DNA of 36,676 nt. Origin: Trichococcus ilyis. GTDB lineage: Bacteria > Bacillota > Bacilli > Lactobacillales > Aerococcaceae. The DNA lies in assembly GCF_900109135.1 (NCBI RefSeq), contig NZ_FNYT01000031.1, forward strand, positions 1-36,676. Direction: 5' to 3'. A model generated the notes under the pieces. That model was not told the origin of the DNA. It saw nothing but the letters and a program-made list of their open reading frames with translations, and did not search any database. Positions 10,988 through 20,868 of this stretch are shown piece after piece. Every line of letters starts with the position of its first letter. Within the stretch, counting starts at the first letter, position 1. The position numbers and the translations under genes were made by a program.

Positions 10988-13006
10988 ATGAAACTAAAGG
11001 AAAAGTTAAAAATTCTTCCTCACTTCATAAAGGCTGACAAGATTAAGGTTCCTTTCCTGATTATCGTATTCCTATTGCTGGTGATCGTCGTATTGACGTT
11101 CATTGCAGATTGGCGGATCGGAATTGGAATTACGCTCTTATGTGTTGGAATTGTTGGATTCATCGGTTATTCTTCGGAATATTTGATTGATGAAACAAAT
11201 CAATACATATCCGACTTATCTTATCGAATCAAAAAAGGTGAACAAGAGGCTTTAATTAAGATGCCTATCGGGATACTTCTATATAATAAGCAAGAAGAAA
11301 TCCAATGGATGAATCCCTATTTAATAAAATATTTTGGCAAGAAGGACACGCTGGGAAGAAAGTTGAGCGTTGTGGACGAGGAGCTGTATCAGCTTTTTAA
11401 GGATTCACAGGATCATGTGATACGTCGGGTCAAATGGGGCGATCATTATTTTGATATGATTATTCAGGAAGATATCGGTGTCATTTATTTGATGGATATC
11501 ACAGATTATGCCAAAATCGAGGAAAAATACAAAGATGAAAAATTTGTATTCGGCAATATCATTGTCGACAACTATGATGAAGCTGTTCAATCGATGAATG
11601 ACCGGAAGCGATCGAACGTAAACAACTATCTGACGAATCAGCTCACAAATTGGGCGAACATGAACAATGTCTTTTTGAAACGAGTGGATGACGACCGTTT
11701 TATAGCATTGACCAATATGCGGGCTTTAAAGAAAATAGAAGAAAACAATTTTGATATCATTAACCAAATAAGGGAAAGAACCTACAAGCAAAATTTTCCG
11801 TTGACGTTGAGCATGGGTTTCTCTTACGAAAAAACGTTTGAACAAACCAATTTTAAAGAAGTCGCCAAAATGGCACAGTCAAACATTGACTTGGCATTGG
11901 CAAGAGGCGGCGACCAGGTTGTCGTGCGGGCCGAAGACGAAGATGCCCGTTTCTACGGCGGAAAAACCAATCCGATGGAAAAACGCACCCGCATCCGTGC
12001 AAGAATGATCAGCCAAGCTTTGGAAGAGCTTATTATTCATGCCGACAAGGTGATCATCATGGGGCACAGCTACCCGGATATGGACGTTATCGGCTCCTGT
12101 CTGGGAATCCGGCGCATTGCTCAGATGAATAGTCGGGAAGCATGGATCGTTTTGGATCCGCAACAATTTTCCAATGATGTTAACCGTATCATGCAGGAGA
12201 TCGACAAGGATCCTTTGATCGCCAAGCGGATCATTTCGCCTGAACAGGCGATGGCATTGGTGACGCCGCAAACGCTTATCGTGATGGTCGATGTCCATCG
12301 TCCATCGATGACCCCGGCGCCTGGGTTGTTGAATTTGTCCAAGAAAATCGTCGTTCTGGATCATCACAGACGCGGCCAGGAATTCCCGAAAGATTCTGTG
12401 TTGGTGTACATGGAACCGTATGCCTCCTCCACGTCGGAACTGATTGCGGAACTGTTCGAATACCAATCCAATGAAATGGATGCCATCAACAAAATAGAAG
12501 CGACAGCCATGCTGGCCGGGATCATCGTCGATACCCGCAACTTCAGTTTGAGGACCGGATCAAGGACTTTTGATGCTGCAAGTTACCTGCAGTCGAATGG
12601 GGCGGACACTGTTCTGATCCAGAAGTCACTGAAAGAGGATTTGGATACGTATCTGCTGCGCAGCCATTTGCTGCAGACGATGGAATTTGTGAACGGCAAT
12701 CTGGCGATCGTCCATGGGGAAGATGACAAAATCTACGATACCGTCGTCGCTGCCCAGACGGCCGATACGATGTTGTCGATGGAAGCCGTTGATGCTTCAT
12801 TTGTCGTGACAAAGCGCCAAGATGGCAGGATCGGCATCAGTGCAAGAAGCCTGGGACAATACAATGTGCAGACTGTCATGGAAAAATTAGGCGGCGGCGG
12901 ACATTTGTCCAATGCGGCTACGCAGATCGAAAATGCGACGGTCCAGGAAGTCGTTGAGAGACTGAAAGCAGTCATAAATCCAGAAAAAATCAAGGAAGGG
13001 GAATAA
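10988..13006 (+). CDS. gdpP: Cyclic-di-AMP phosphodiesterase GdpP
   Basis: Membrane-bound DHH/DHHA1 phosphodiesterase that degrades cyclic di-AMP to pApA and so tunes potassium and cell-wall homeostasis. Two N-terminal membrane helices (about 21-39 and 44-63) are followed by a PAS region (about 85-155), a degenerate GGDEF domain (about 165-305), the DHH domain and DHHA1. DHH residues include GHSYPDMD with His360, Asp364 and Asp366, and LDHH at 457-460; DHHA1 has GGGGH at about 635-639. The ATG at 10988 (672 residues) has AAAGGAG 5 bases upstream; an earlier in-frame start would add 35 residues ahead of the membrane anchor. The rplI start follows three bases after the stop. Confidence 0.95.
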   Translation: MKLKEKLKILPHFIKADKIKVPFLIIVFLLLVIVVLTFIADWRIGIGITLLCVGIVGFIGYSSEYLIDETNQYISDLSYRIKKGEQEALIKMPIGILLYNKQEEIQWMNPYLIKYFGKKDTLGRKLSVVDEELYQLFKDSQDHVIRRVKWGDHYFDMIIQEDIGVIYLMDITDYAKIEEKYKDEKFVFGNIIVDNYDEAVQSMNDRKRSNVNNYLTNQLTNWANMNNVFLKRVDDDRFIALTNMRALKKIEENNFDIINQIRERTYKQNFPLTLSMGFSYEKTFEQTNFKEVAKMAQSNIDLALARGGDQVVVRAEDEDARFYGGKTNPMEKRTRIRARMISQALEELIIHADKVIIMGHSYPDMDVIGSCLGIRRIAQMNSREAWIVLDPQQFSNDVNRIMQEIDKDPLIAKRIISPEQAMALVTPQTLIVMVDVHRPSMTPAPGLLNLSKKIVVLDHHRRGQEFPKDSVLVYMEPYASSTSELIAELFEYQSNEMDAINKIEATAMLAGIIVDTRNFSLRTGSRTFDAASYLQSNGADTVLIQKSLKEDLDTYLLRSHLLQTMEFVNGNLAIVHGEDDKIYDTVVAAQTADTMLSMEAVDASFVVTKRQDGRIGISARSLGQYNVQTVMEKLGGGGHLSNAATQIENATVQEVVERLKAVINPEKIKEGE

Positions 13007-13009
13007 CGA

Positions 13010-13459
13010 ATGAAAGTAGTTTTTTTAGAGGATGTTAAAGGCAAAGGCAAAAAAGGGGAAGTCAAAGAAATCGCGGATGGTTATGCGAATTTCCTGATCA
13101 AAAATCGTAAGGCGGAAGAAGCCAATGCGGCAACTATCTCCGCTTTGAAGGGCCAAAAAAAGGCCGAAGAAAAGAAACAGGCCGAGCAATTGGCAGCTGC
13201 GCAAGAACTGAAGGCGTTTTTGGAGAAGGATGAATCCATCATCAAACTGTCCGCTAAAATCGGCGAAGATGGGCGCTTGTTCGGATCCATCACAACCAAA
13301 CAAGTTGCAGAGGCGTTGCAAAAGCAGCATAATGTGAAGTTGGATAAGAGAAAGATCGAATTGGAAAATCCTATCCGCGCATTAGGGTTCACAAAAATGC
13401 CCGTAAAAATTCATCCGGAAGTGACAGCCATTTTGACCGTTCATATAACGGAAGGCTAA
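13010..13459 (+). CDS. rplI: 50S ribosomal protein L9
   Basis: L9 is a two-domain 50S protein joined by a long helix, which helps maintain the reading frame. Its N-terminus [29 protein letters not shown] is the conserved family start. The central helix is Lys/Ala/Glu-rich and the C-terminal domain has the [18 protein letters not shown] segment. The 149-residue length is standard. AAGGAAGGGG precedes the ATG and also covers the end of gdpP, so the two are coupled. The gdpP-rplI-dnaB order is conserved in Firmicutes. Confidence 0.97.
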   Translation: MKVVFLEDVKGKGKKGEVKEIADGYANFLIKNRKAEEANAATISALKGQKKAEEKKQAEQLAAAQELKAFLEKDESIIKLSAKIGEDGRLFGSITTKQVAEALQKQHNVKLDKRKIELENPIRALGFTKMPVKIHPEVTAILTVHITEG

Positions 13460-13479
13460 TGAGTTGCCATAAATGAGAG

Positions 13480-13511
13480 CAGAGGCTGGGATAAAACCCC
13501 AGCCTCTTTAT
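13480..13511 (+). terminator. Terminator-like hairpin after rplI
   Basis: AGAGGCTGGG (13481-13490) pairs with CCCAGCCTCT (13498-13507) around a short A-rich loop, with a short T-run after. A close relative occurs at 25300-25333. The next 170 bases to the dnaB promoter hold no convincing gene. Confidence 0.65.
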
Positions 13512-13683
13512 CTGCCTCCGGACGCAGTCTGCACAAATGCGTTCTGTCCCGTTCTCTTTCCTACGCTTATGAGGATTGCTGAGGAAGTCCTATATTATAG
13601 AAGGAAAGAAATCAGAGGAGCGCACTTAGGCGGACCGTATCCCAACGAACTCCCGGGAAAGAACATACGTTCCCTTACCAGAA

Positions 13684-13712
13684 TTGTAAATACGGCTGAT
13701 TTGGAGTACAAT
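13684..13712 (+). promoter_or_regulatory. SigA-type promoter of dnaB
   Basis: TTGTAA (13684-13689), 17 bases, TACAAT (13707-13712), about 88 bases before dnaB and downstream of the rplI hairpin. Confidence 0.62.
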
Positions 13713-13799
13713 AAGGAAGCAAAAGATGAGGCGACCCCAGTCAGGGCGGTCTTGTCCAAATGTTGAAAATGATAATAACCTGAAGGGTGAAAATATAAA

Positions 13800-15167
13800 A
13801 TGGAAGAAATACTTCAAGATCGCGTACCCCCTCATAGTATAGAAGCAGAGCAATCCGTTCTGGGTTCCATTTTTTTGGATCCTGAAACGGTTGTGAATGT
13901 TTTGGAATACCTTGAAACAGCTGATTTTTACAGAAAAAATCATCAGATCATTTTTGATGCGATTTTGCAACTGAATAATCGAAATGAAGCGATAGATGTT
14001 GTCACAGTCGCCAATGAGCTGGAAACGAAGAACCAGCTCGAGAATGCGGGCGGCATGGAATATTTGGCTGAATTGGCGATCGCCGTGCCCACTTCCGCCA
14101 ACGTGGAATATTACGCCAAAATAGTGGAAGAGAAGTCAATCCTGCGCAACCTGATCCGATCGGCTACAGAAATCGTCCGCAGGGGCTATGAAGAGGGCGA
14201 CGAGCTTGCCGTCATGCTGGACAGCGCCGAGCAGAATATCCTCCAGGTATCCGAACGGAGAAACCGATCCGGCTTCATCCGCATCTCGGATGTCGTCTCG
14301 GCATCGCTGCAGAACATCGAATCATTGGCGCAACAGAGCGATGACGTAACGGGTGTTCCGACCGGCTATATCGCTCTGGACAAGATGACGGCCGGCCTCC
14401 AAAAAGAAGAGCTGATCATCCTGGCAGCGCGTCCCGCCGTCGGGAAGACCGCTTTTGCCCTGAACATCGCGCAAAATGTCGCAACCAAAGCAAACCAAGT
14501 AGTTGCCATCTTCAGTTTGGAGATGGGGGCGGAGTCATTGGTCAACCGGATGCTCTGTGCGGAAGGAAACATCGATGCCGGCCATTTGAGGACCGGCCAG
14601 CTTTCGGAAGAGGAATGGTCCAACTTGATCATGGCAATGGGAACGCTCGGCCAATCGAAAATCTTTATAGATGATACACCAGGTATCCGGATCGCGGAAA
14701 TCCGGGCAAAAAGCCGTCGCCTGATGCAGGAACAAGGCAATCTGGGTCTGATCGTCATCGACTACCTGCAGCTGATCGAGGGGAACAACCGCGAAAGCAG
14801 ACAACAGGAAGTTTCCGATATTTCGCGGCAGCTGAAAAAATTGGCGAAGGAACTGAAGGTTCCGGTCATCGCCCTTTCCCAATTGTCCCGTGGCGTGGAA
14901 CAAAGACAAGACAAACGTCCGGTATTGAGTGATATCCGTGAATCGGGATCGATCGAGCAAGATGCCGACATTGTCGCGTTCCTGTACCGTGATGATTATT
15001 ACGAACGTGAAGGCGGCGAAGAGCCGGAACGGGATGAACAGGAAAATAATGTCGTTGAGGTCATCATCGAAAAAAACCGGAGCGGGGCGCGGGGAACCGT
15101 GAAACTCCTCTTCAAAAAGGAATTCAACAAATTTTCTTCAATGAGCTATATGCCGGAAATTAGCTGA
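13800..15167 (+). CDS. dnaB: Replicative DNA helicase DnaB
   Basis: Hexameric 5'-3' replicative helicase (called DnaC in Bacillus). The N-terminal collar domain (about 1-110) includes PPHSIEAEQSVLGSIFLDPE. The RecA-like domain has Walker A ARPAVGKTAF with Lys216, FSLEMGAESLVNRML, Walker B LIVIDYLQLI, and the DNA-binding LSQLSRGVEQRQDKRPVLSD with the arginine-finger region SGSIEQDADIVAFLYRD. It has 455 residues with no intein. AAGGGTGA precedes the ATG. It can be expressed from its own promoter after the rplI terminator. Confidence 0.97.
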   Translation: MEEILQDRVPPHSIEAEQSVLGSIFLDPETVVNVLEYLETADFYRKNHQIIFDAILQLNNRNEAIDVVTVANELETKNQLENAGGMEYLAELAIAVPTSANVEYYAKIVEEKSILRNLIRSATEIVRRGYEEGDELAVMLDSAEQNILQVSERRNRSGFIRISDVVSASLQNIESLAQQSDDVTGVPTGYIALDKMTAGLQKEELIILAARPAVGKTAFALNIAQNVATKANQVVAIFSLEMGAESLVNRMLCAEGNIDAGHLRTGQLSEEEWSNLIMAMGTLGQSKIFIDDTPGIRIAEIRAKSRRLMQEQGNLGLIVIDYLQLIEGNNRESRQQEVSDISRQLKKLAKELKVPVIALSQLSRGVEQRQDKRPVLSDIRESGSIEQDADIVAFLYRDDYYEREGGEEPERDEQENNVVEVIIEKNRSGARGTVKLLFKKEFNKFSSMSYMPEIS

Positions 15168-15216
15168 TCGTAATGGACAAAATGTTCAGAAATGAGCGCT
15201 TTCATCCGATTCTTTA

Positions 15217-15245
15217 TTGAAAGACATAGGTAATATTGGTAAACT
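15217..15245 (+). promoter_or_regulatory. SigA-type promoter of purA
   Basis: TTGAAA (15217-15222), 17 bases, TAAACT (15240-15245), 41 bases before the purA start. Confidence 0.65.
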
Positions 15246-15286
15246 AGCATAGTGTTATGAATAAATTAGATGAGGTGGAGTAAATA

Positions 15287-16582
15287 ATGACTTCAGTAGT
15301 AGTTGTTGGGACTCAATGGGGAGACGAAGGCAAAGGGAAGATTACAGATTTCCTTAGTGAGAATGCAGAAGTAATCGCCAGATACCAAGGCGGAGACAAT
15401 GCTGGCCACACAATCCAGTTTGATAGCGTTACATACAAATTGCACTTGATTCCATCCGGCATTTTTTATCCAGAAAAAATCAGTGTGATCGGAAACGGTG
15501 TAGTGGTGAATCCGAAATCATTGGTGAAAGAATTGGCATATTTGAAAGACCACGGCATCAACACGGATAACCTGCGTATTTCCGACCGTGCCCACGTCAT
15601 TTTGCCTTATCATATTCAATTGGATCAGCTACAGGAAGATGCAAAAGGCGACAACAAAATCGGTACGACCATCAAAGGGATCGGGCCTGCTTACATGGAC
15701 AAAGCAGCGCGTGTCGGGATCCGGATCGCTGATTTGTTGGACAAAGAGATTTTCGAAGAACGCCTGAAAATCAACCTGGAAGAAAAGAACCGTCAATTCA
15801 CGAAGATGTTCGATTCGCAAGAAATCAAGTTCGAAGACATTTTCGAAGAGTATTACCAGTACGGACAAGAAATCAAAAAATATGTATGCGACACTTCCGT
15901 TATCCTGAACGATGTGCTGGATGCCGGCAAACGGGTCCTGTTCGAAGGCGCGCAAGGGGTTATGTTGGATATCGACCAAGGGACTTATCCATTCGTTACG
16001 TCTTCCAATCCGGTTGCCGGTGGGGTAACAATCGGTAGCGGTGTAGGCCCGAACAAAATCGACAAAGTTGTCGGTGTTTGCAAAGCATACACCTCCCGTG
16101 TCGGAGACGGCCCGTTCCCAACGGAATTGTTCGATGAAGTCGGAAACCAAATCCGCGAAGTCGGCCGTGAATACGGCACAACGACAGGCAGACCGCGCCG
16201 TATCGGTTGGTTCGACTCTGTCGTGATGCGCCACTCGAGACGTGTTTCCGGCATCACCAACCTTTGCTTGAACTCGATTGATGTTTTGAGCGGATTGGAA
16301 ACAGTCAAAATCTGTACAGCCTACAAAAATGCTGAAGGCGAATTGATCTACCACTATCCTGCAAGTTTGAAGGAATTGGGCCAATGCACGCCTGTCTATG
16401 AAGAGCTTCCGGGCTGGAGCGAAGACATCACGGGCTGCCGCACTCTGGAAGAGCTTCCTGAAAATGCGCGCAACTACGTCCGCCGTGTCCAAGAACTGGT
16501 CGGCGTCCGCATCTCGACTTTCTCGGTGGGACCGGACCGCAACCAAACGAACGTATTGGAAAACGTTTGGGCAAGCATTTAA
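15287..16582 (+). CDS. purA: Adenylosuccinate synthetase
   Basis: Catalyses IMP + aspartate + GTP to adenylosuccinate, the first committed step to AMP. The P-loop GDEGKGK is at residues 12-18. The IMP-binding [21 protein letters not shown] and [14 protein letters not shown] blocks and the C-terminal [10 protein letters not shown] base-recognition segment are all present. It has 431 residues, the usual length. GAGGTGGAG precedes the ATG. It has its own promoter and terminator. No purine-repressor box was recognised. Confidence 0.98.
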   Translation: MTSVVVVGTQWGDEGKGKITDFLSENAEVIARYQGGDNAGHTIQFDSVTYKLHLIPSGIFYPEKISVIGNGVVVNPKSLVKELAYLKDHGINTDNLRISDRAHVILPYHIQLDQLQEDAKGDNKIGTTIKGIGPAYMDKAARVGIRIADLLDKEIFEERLKINLEEKNRQFTKMFDSQEIKFEDIFEEYYQYGQEIKKYVCDTSVILNDVLDAGKRVLFEGAQGVMLDIDQGTYPFVTSSNPVAGGVTIGSGVGPNKIDKVVGVCKAYTSRVGDGPFPTELFDEVGNQIREVGREYGTTTGRPRRIGWFDSVVMRHSRRVSGITNLCLNSIDVLSGLETVKICTAYKNAEGELIYHYPASLKELGQCTPVYEELPGWSEDITGCRTLEELPENARNYVRRVQELVGVRISTFSVGPDRNQTNVLENVWASI

Positions 16583-16601
16583 GAAAATAATGAATACAGC
16601 A

Positions 16602-16648
16602 AATAGCCTACTTCCGGAGATGATATCCGGAAGTAGGCTATTTTTTTC
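16602..16648 (+). terminator. Intrinsic terminator after purA
   Basis: A 17-bp perfect stem, AATAGCCTACTTCCGGA with its complement, has a short loop and a run of seven T. Confidence 0.92.
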
Positions 16649-16657
16649 CTGAAGTTA

Positions 16658-16686
16658 TTGCATTTTATTGAAAAGGAGAGTAAAAT
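16658..16686 (+). promoter_or_regulatory. Promoter of the tRNA-Lys gene
   Basis: TTGCAT (16658-16663), 17 bases, TAAAAT (16681-16686), starting just after the purA terminator and ending 30 bases before the tRNA. Confidence 0.6.
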
Positions 16687-16716
16687 AACATTTGTTACGT
16701 GACCAGCACGTGATTC

Positions 16717-16789
<73 letters not shown>

Positions 16790-16804
16790 TACATCTTTAA
16801 ACAG

Positions 16805-16861
16805 AAATCCTTGGAAACAGTGATGAAGCGCGATGCTTCGATGTTCCCAAGGATTTTTTTA
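16805..16861. terminator. Bidirectional terminator between tRNA-Lys and the permease
   Basis: AAATCCTTGG (16805-16814) pairs with CCAAGGATTT (16847-16856), with an inner GAAGC/GCTTC stem and a T-run on the plus strand. It lies three bases from the stop of the minus-strand permease gene and can serve both sides. Confidence 0.8.
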
Positions 16862-16863
16862 TT

Positions 16864-17787
16864 TCACATGTAATACAACATGACGAACAGCGGCATGGTG
16901 ATGATGCATACCAACGTGGTCATGATGTTGATTGCGCCTGCGTATGCAGCATTCTTGTCGTGCACCTGCGCGAATTGCGTCACGGTGGAGGCGGCCGGGG
17001 TCACGGTAGCCAGGAAGGTAATGAGCAGGATTTCGGTGCCGTTGTCCACCAGACTGCCGGCATTGCTGAGTTTCAGCAGCAACAGGATGATGGTCGGACA
17101 CAGGATCATTCTGAAAAAGGTCACAACATACACTTTTTTGCTCCTGAATACTTGCTTCATGTCCATCCCGGCGACGATCATGCCTGTGATCAGCATCCCC
17201 AACGGCCCGATCATGGAGCCGATTGAACCCAAAGTTTCGTTCAGCATAGCCGGCAAGCAGATCCCCGACACCATGGACAACACGCCAACAAAAATGGCGA
17301 TCATGTTTATGTTCAGAATGATTTTCCGCAGATTGGGGGTCTTCTCTTTCGAGAACATCAATTTGCAGTGCGTCCACAGGAAAACCAACTGCACGGACAC
17401 AAAGGCGGTCGAATAGATGACCCATTCATTCCCCAGAACGGCCGTTACGATGGGGATGATCAGATTGCCCGCATTGGAATAGATGATGGAGGCGATATCG
17501 ACCTCCTCGAATTTGAAAAGCTTGTCGGAGCCGTGTCCGATCACGAGCAGCACTGCATGGATGGCAACCGCCGCAACAAAGGCCAGCGTCAGTCCTGCTT
17601 GGATTTCCGGTTTGAAGTCGACCTGAAAAGCACTGATTATCACGGCAGGCATCACGAGATACAGCGACAGTTTCGACAGGACGACACTCTCCTCCGTCTT
17701 CAGAACCTTCAGCTTGACCAGCAGATAACCCAAAATCATGATGAGGAACAGCTGGACAATTTTCCGTACCAATAAGAAACTGATCAT
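16864..17787 (-). CDS. AEC-family transporter (auxin efflux carrier/malate permease type)
   Basis: A polytopic membrane protein of 307 residues with about ten hydrophobic segments in two halves, matching the AEC/MleP family of organic-acid or metabolite permeases. Family-like segments include LSLYLVMPAVIISAF near the N-terminus and the second-half ATVTPAASTVTQFA. The substrate cannot be assigned. I take the ATG at 17787 because AAAGGGAG lies just upstream on the minus strand; an earlier in-frame ATG would add 25 soluble residues. It has no operon partner and is divergent from the PTS regulator gene. Confidence 0.85.
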   Translation of the reverse strand: MISFLLVRKIVQLFLIMILGYLLVKLKVLKTEESVVLSKLSLYLVMPAVIISAFQVDFKPEIQAGLTLAFVAAVAIHAVLLVIGHGSDKLFKFEEVDIASIIYSNAGNLIIPIVTAVLGNEWVIYSTAFVSVQLVFLWTHCKLMFSKEKTPNLRKIILNINMIAIFVGVLSMVSGICLPAMLNETLGSIGSMIGPLGMLITGMIVAGMDMKQVFRSKKVYVVTFFRMILCPTIILLLLKLSNAGSLVDNGTEILLITFLATVTPAASTVTQFAQVHDKNAAYAGAINIMTTLVCIITMPLFVMLYYM

Positions 17788-17948
17788 TCGTCTATCTCCC
17801 TTTTGCATTGGAATTTGATAAACTTCATTATATAATATCCGATCAGAAAAGTATTGGGGCATTTTGTCGCTTTATGTATTCATTTCAGCAAAGATTTCGG
17901 TTGTCCATCAAGAGCGCCAAACAATAACCCAGATGGGACATTTTTATG

Positions 17949-17977
17949 TTCGTTGCTGACAAAAAATATGGTACGAT
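17949..17977 (+). promoter_or_regulatory. Putative promoter of the LevR-type regulator
   Basis: TACGAT (17972-17977) is a fair -10, with a weak TTCGTT 17 bases upstream. It is supported mainly by position and by the cre-like site just downstream. Confidence 0.4.
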
Positions 17978-17988
17978 TGTGAATAAGA

Positions 17989-18002
17989 TGTAAACGTTTG
18001 CC
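17989..18002 (+). promoter_or_regulatory. cre-like site (CcpA operator) before the regulator
   Basis: TGTAAACGTTTGCC matches the catabolite-responsive element pattern TGNNANCGNTNNCA except at the last base. It lies just after the predicted transcription start and 16 bases before the start codon, where bound CcpA would block elongation. Confidence 0.55.
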
Positions 18003-18017
18003 GAGGGGTGAGGATTT

Positions 18018-20783
18018 TTGCAGAGAATAGAAAAAGTGCTCGAAGCATTGGGCATGCTTTATGAAGAAAAGAAGCAAGGAGTGACGGCAGAAGAGATTGC
18101 CTACAGATTGAAGAGTGACCGCAGCAACATTTCCCGCGACCTGAACCAACTGCACAAAGAAAAGCGCTGCTACAAAGAGAAGACCAGACCGGTGCGGTTT
18201 TTCCCGTGTGCGCGCAAGCTGCCGCAAAAGCAGATTGCACCGAAAGAAACGGAAAAAAATGTGGATATGGATAATTTCCTGAAGAAGAATCCCAGCCTTT
18301 TCCATCAGATCGAACAGGGCAAGGCTGCCATCCTTTATCCAGGCGACGGCATGCATATGCTTTTGCTGGGGGAGACCGGCGTCGGCAAGTCATTGTTCGC
18401 CGATCTACTGCACAAATACGGTATCCAGTCGGGGAAACTGGCGGATGCTTCCCCTTTTATCCAGTTCAACTGCGCGGATTACGCGCATAACCCGCAGCTG
18501 CTGATGAGCCAGCTTTTCGGTCATGCAAAAGGGGCTTATACGGGTGCGGAAACAAACAAGACGGGGCTCTTGGAGAAAGCGGATGGAGGCATTTTGTTCC
18601 TGGATGAAATCCATCGCTTGCCGATCGAAGGACAGGAGATGCTGTTCACCTTCATCGACCGCGGCGTTTTCCGGCCGCTCGGGGAAACCGAAAGGGACCA
18701 TCATGCCCATGTGCTGATCATCGGGGCGACGACCGAAAAAAAGGACGCGCTGCTGAAGACATTCATCCGCAGGCTGCCGATCATCATCGATCTGCCTAGC
18801 CTGCGGGAAAGGACCCTAGAGGAACGCCACCAGTTGTTCGACGAATTCGTCCAACAAGAAGTCGATCAGCTCGGGCGGCCGATGTATTTCAGCCGGAATG
18901 CCCTGAAAGCTTTCTTGCACTACAAGTGCGAGTTGAACATCGGCCAGTTCAAGGCTGATATCCGGATCGCTTTCGCGAAAAGCTATGCGCGCGCTCTGGC
19001 CGACAAAGAGGCGTACCTGAAAGTCAGCAGCAAGGACCTGCCGGATTATATCCGGGCGGGCCTGCTGAACAATTCCGATCACCGTCAGATGTGGTCGAAA
19101 TACGATGAGACGAACCAACAGGCGATCCAGTATCTGCCAGGCGACGCCACCGTTCCGGAAGCGGAAAGCGCGCCGAGCGAAAGCACCATCTATCGGGAGA
19201 TGAACACGCGTTACCGGGAACTGGAGAAGAAGAAGGCCAGTTCGGAGGAAATCCAGAAGGCGATGGAGCATGATCTGAAGACCTACTTCAAGTTGACCGG
19301 GGAAAAGGAACAGCTCTTTTCCAATAAGGAGAACCTGATTGCGCTTGTGCCGGACAACATCATCAAGGAACTGGAGAAGATCCTCCGCCATGTCACGATC
19401 AAGACCGGCAAGGTGATGAGCGACAAAGTATTCCAGATGATGGCGATCCACATCTACAACCTTGTGAAACGCAGCCAACAGGATCATGTACTGAAGAACG
19501 ATATGCATGAAGCGATCATCGAAAAATATCCCGAGATGTACGGCGTTGCGAAGGAATGCATGACGATTTTGGAAGCGGATCTGGGCATCCGCATCCCGGA
19601 GGAAGAAGCGAGTTATTTCATCATGTTCCTGACGCATGATGAAATGGATGCAGTCGAGCGCTTGGCGAAAGTGCAAGTCATCGTGATTGCGCATGGATCA
19701 GGGATCGCTTCGGCGCTCTGCGACACGGCGAACCAACTCCTGAACCATGACGGCGCCATTGGCATCAATGCGCGCTTGGACGAGGAGCCCCAACAAGTGT
19801 TCGAGCGGTTGGTCCGCTACATCAAAAACCATCAGATCACGGATGATATCCTGCTGCTGGTGGATATGGGCAGCTTGACGACTTTTGCCGGGGAATTGGA
19901 AACGCTGTTCCCGCTGAAGGCCGAGTCGATTCCGCTGGTGAGCACGATGCATGTCCTCGAAGCGAGCCGAAAAGCGATGATCGGCTGCAGCCTGCAGGAG
20001 GTTTACGTCGAAACCCTGAAGGTGAACGATTATATGTCCATCTATCAGGACAGGAAGGCCCTGGAACAGGTGCAGAAACCGAAAATGCGGATGCAAGCCA
20101 CCGATTCGTTCCATTTCCGGCCCTTGGCGATCATCTCGATCTGCCTGACCGGTGAGGGGACGGCCGTCACGATCCGGGACATCATCCGCAAAGAGTTGTT
20201 CATCGACGAGAAGGCAATCACGATCGTTCCGATCAACCTGGTAGGCAAGGAAAGCATCTATGCGCGCCTGCAGGAATTGACGAAGGAATACGAAATCATC
20301 TGTGTCATCAGCACGTTTGCGATCAAGACCGATTATCCGACTTTCGAGCTGTATACGGTCATGAACCGGGCGGGCCTGCAGCGGATCCAGGACTGTATCG
20401 ACGAAATCTACACCTACCGTTCGATCAAGGAAACGATCCTGAAATACTATGACATGCCCGAAATCGAAGTGCTGTTGTCGAGCATCTATCGCTTCAACGA
20501 CGAGGTGAACGAAATGATGAGCCCCTCGCTGTTCGTGAGCGACAAGATCGGCCTGTCCTTCCATATCATCGGCATGCTGCGGAAAATCAAGCGCAAGGAA
20601 CAGATTCCGCGCTTCGAGAAAGGGATGGTTTCATTCCCGCAGGACAAATACATCGTTCCGAAAATCAAGCATCTTTTTCTCGACTATTTCCGGGACCATC
20701 TCGGGACCATCAACGAGGACATGCTGAACCATGTCGCCTACGCTTATCTGGCCAGAAGTGTGTCCTACACAGCGAATGGCTGA
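18018..20783 (+). CDS. LevR-type sigma-54-dependent PTS regulator
   Basis: A 921-residue activator with LevR architecture. An N-terminal helix-turn-helix (about 15-60) is followed by a sigma-54 AAA+ domain with Walker A GETGVGKS (about 119-126), the sigma-54 contact loop GAYTGA (172-177) and Walker B GGILFLDEIH (about 189). Then come PRD1 (about 455-545), a mannose-type EIIA domain with His559 in IAHGSG, an EIIB-like domain with Cys709 in SICLTGEGTA, and PRD2 (about 815-915). PTS phosphorylation of the PRDs and EIIA probably sets activity. It starts at a TTG after GGGGTGAGGA. Its obvious target is the -24/-12 promoter and PTS genes immediately downstream. Confidence 0.93.
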   Translation: MQRIEKVLEALGMLYEEKKQGVTAEEIAYRLKSDRSNISRDLNQLHKEKRCYKEKTRPVRFFPCARKLPQKQIAPKETEKNVDMDNFLKKNPSLFHQIEQGKAAILYPGDGMHMLLLGETGVGKSLFADLLHKYGIQSGKLADASPFIQFNCADYAHNPQLLMSQLFGHAKGAYTGAETNKTGLLEKADGGILFLDEIHRLPIEGQEMLFTFIDRGVFRPLGETERDHHAHVLIIGATTEKKDALLKTFIRRLPIIIDLPSLRERTLEERHQLFDEFVQQEVDQLGRPMYFSRNALKAFLHYKCELNIGQFKADIRIAFAKSYARALADKEAYLKVSSKDLPDYIRAGLLNNSDHRQMWSKYDETNQQAIQYLPGDATVPEAESAPSESTIYREMNTRYRELEKKKASSEEIQKAMEHDLKTYFKLTGEKEQLFSNKENLIALVPDNIIKELEKILRHVTIKTGKVMSDKVFQMMAIHIYNLVKRSQQDHVLKNDMHEAIIEKYPEMYGVAKECMTILEADLGIRIPEEEASYFIMFLTHDEMDAVERLAKVQVIVIAHGSGIASALCDTANQLLNHDGAIGINARLDEEPQQVFERLVRYIKNHQITDDILLLVDMGSLTTFAGELETLFPLKAESIPLVSTMHVLEASRKAMIGCSLQEVYVETLKVNDYMSIYQDRKALEQVQKPKMRMQATDSFHFRPLAIISICLTGEGTAVTIRDIIRKELFIDEKAITIVPINLVGKESIYARLQELTKEYEIICVISTFAIKTDYPTFELYTVMNRAGLQRIQDCIDEIYTYRSIKETILKYYDMPEIEVLLSSIYRFNDEVNEMMSPSLFVSDKIGLSFHIIGMLRKIKRKEQIPRFEKGMVSFPQDKYIVPKIKHLFLDYFRDHLGTINEDMLNHVAYAYLARSVSYTANG

Positions 20784-20802
20784 CACACAAATGAATAATA
20801 AC

Positions 20803-20838
20803 AAAAAATCTGTGTCGTTTCGGCGACACAGATTTTTT
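20803..20838. terminator. Terminator after the regulator, possible activator site
   Basis: A 15-bp perfect stem AAAAAATCTGTGTCG (20803-20817) and its complement (20824-20838) ends in six T, a standard terminator. Its TGTGTCG-N6-CGACACA core is also a DNA dyad 31 bp upstream of the -24/-12 promoter, so it could additionally be a binding site for the activator. Confidence 0.8.
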
Positions 20839-20868
20839 GTTGCGCGCTGGCGTGCGCCTGATCTGTGT

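Noticed and set aside
13473-13766. 97-codon frame between rplI and dnaB
   Set aside because: It runs through a terminator hairpin and the dnaB promoter, has no good ribosome-binding site and resembles no protein I know.
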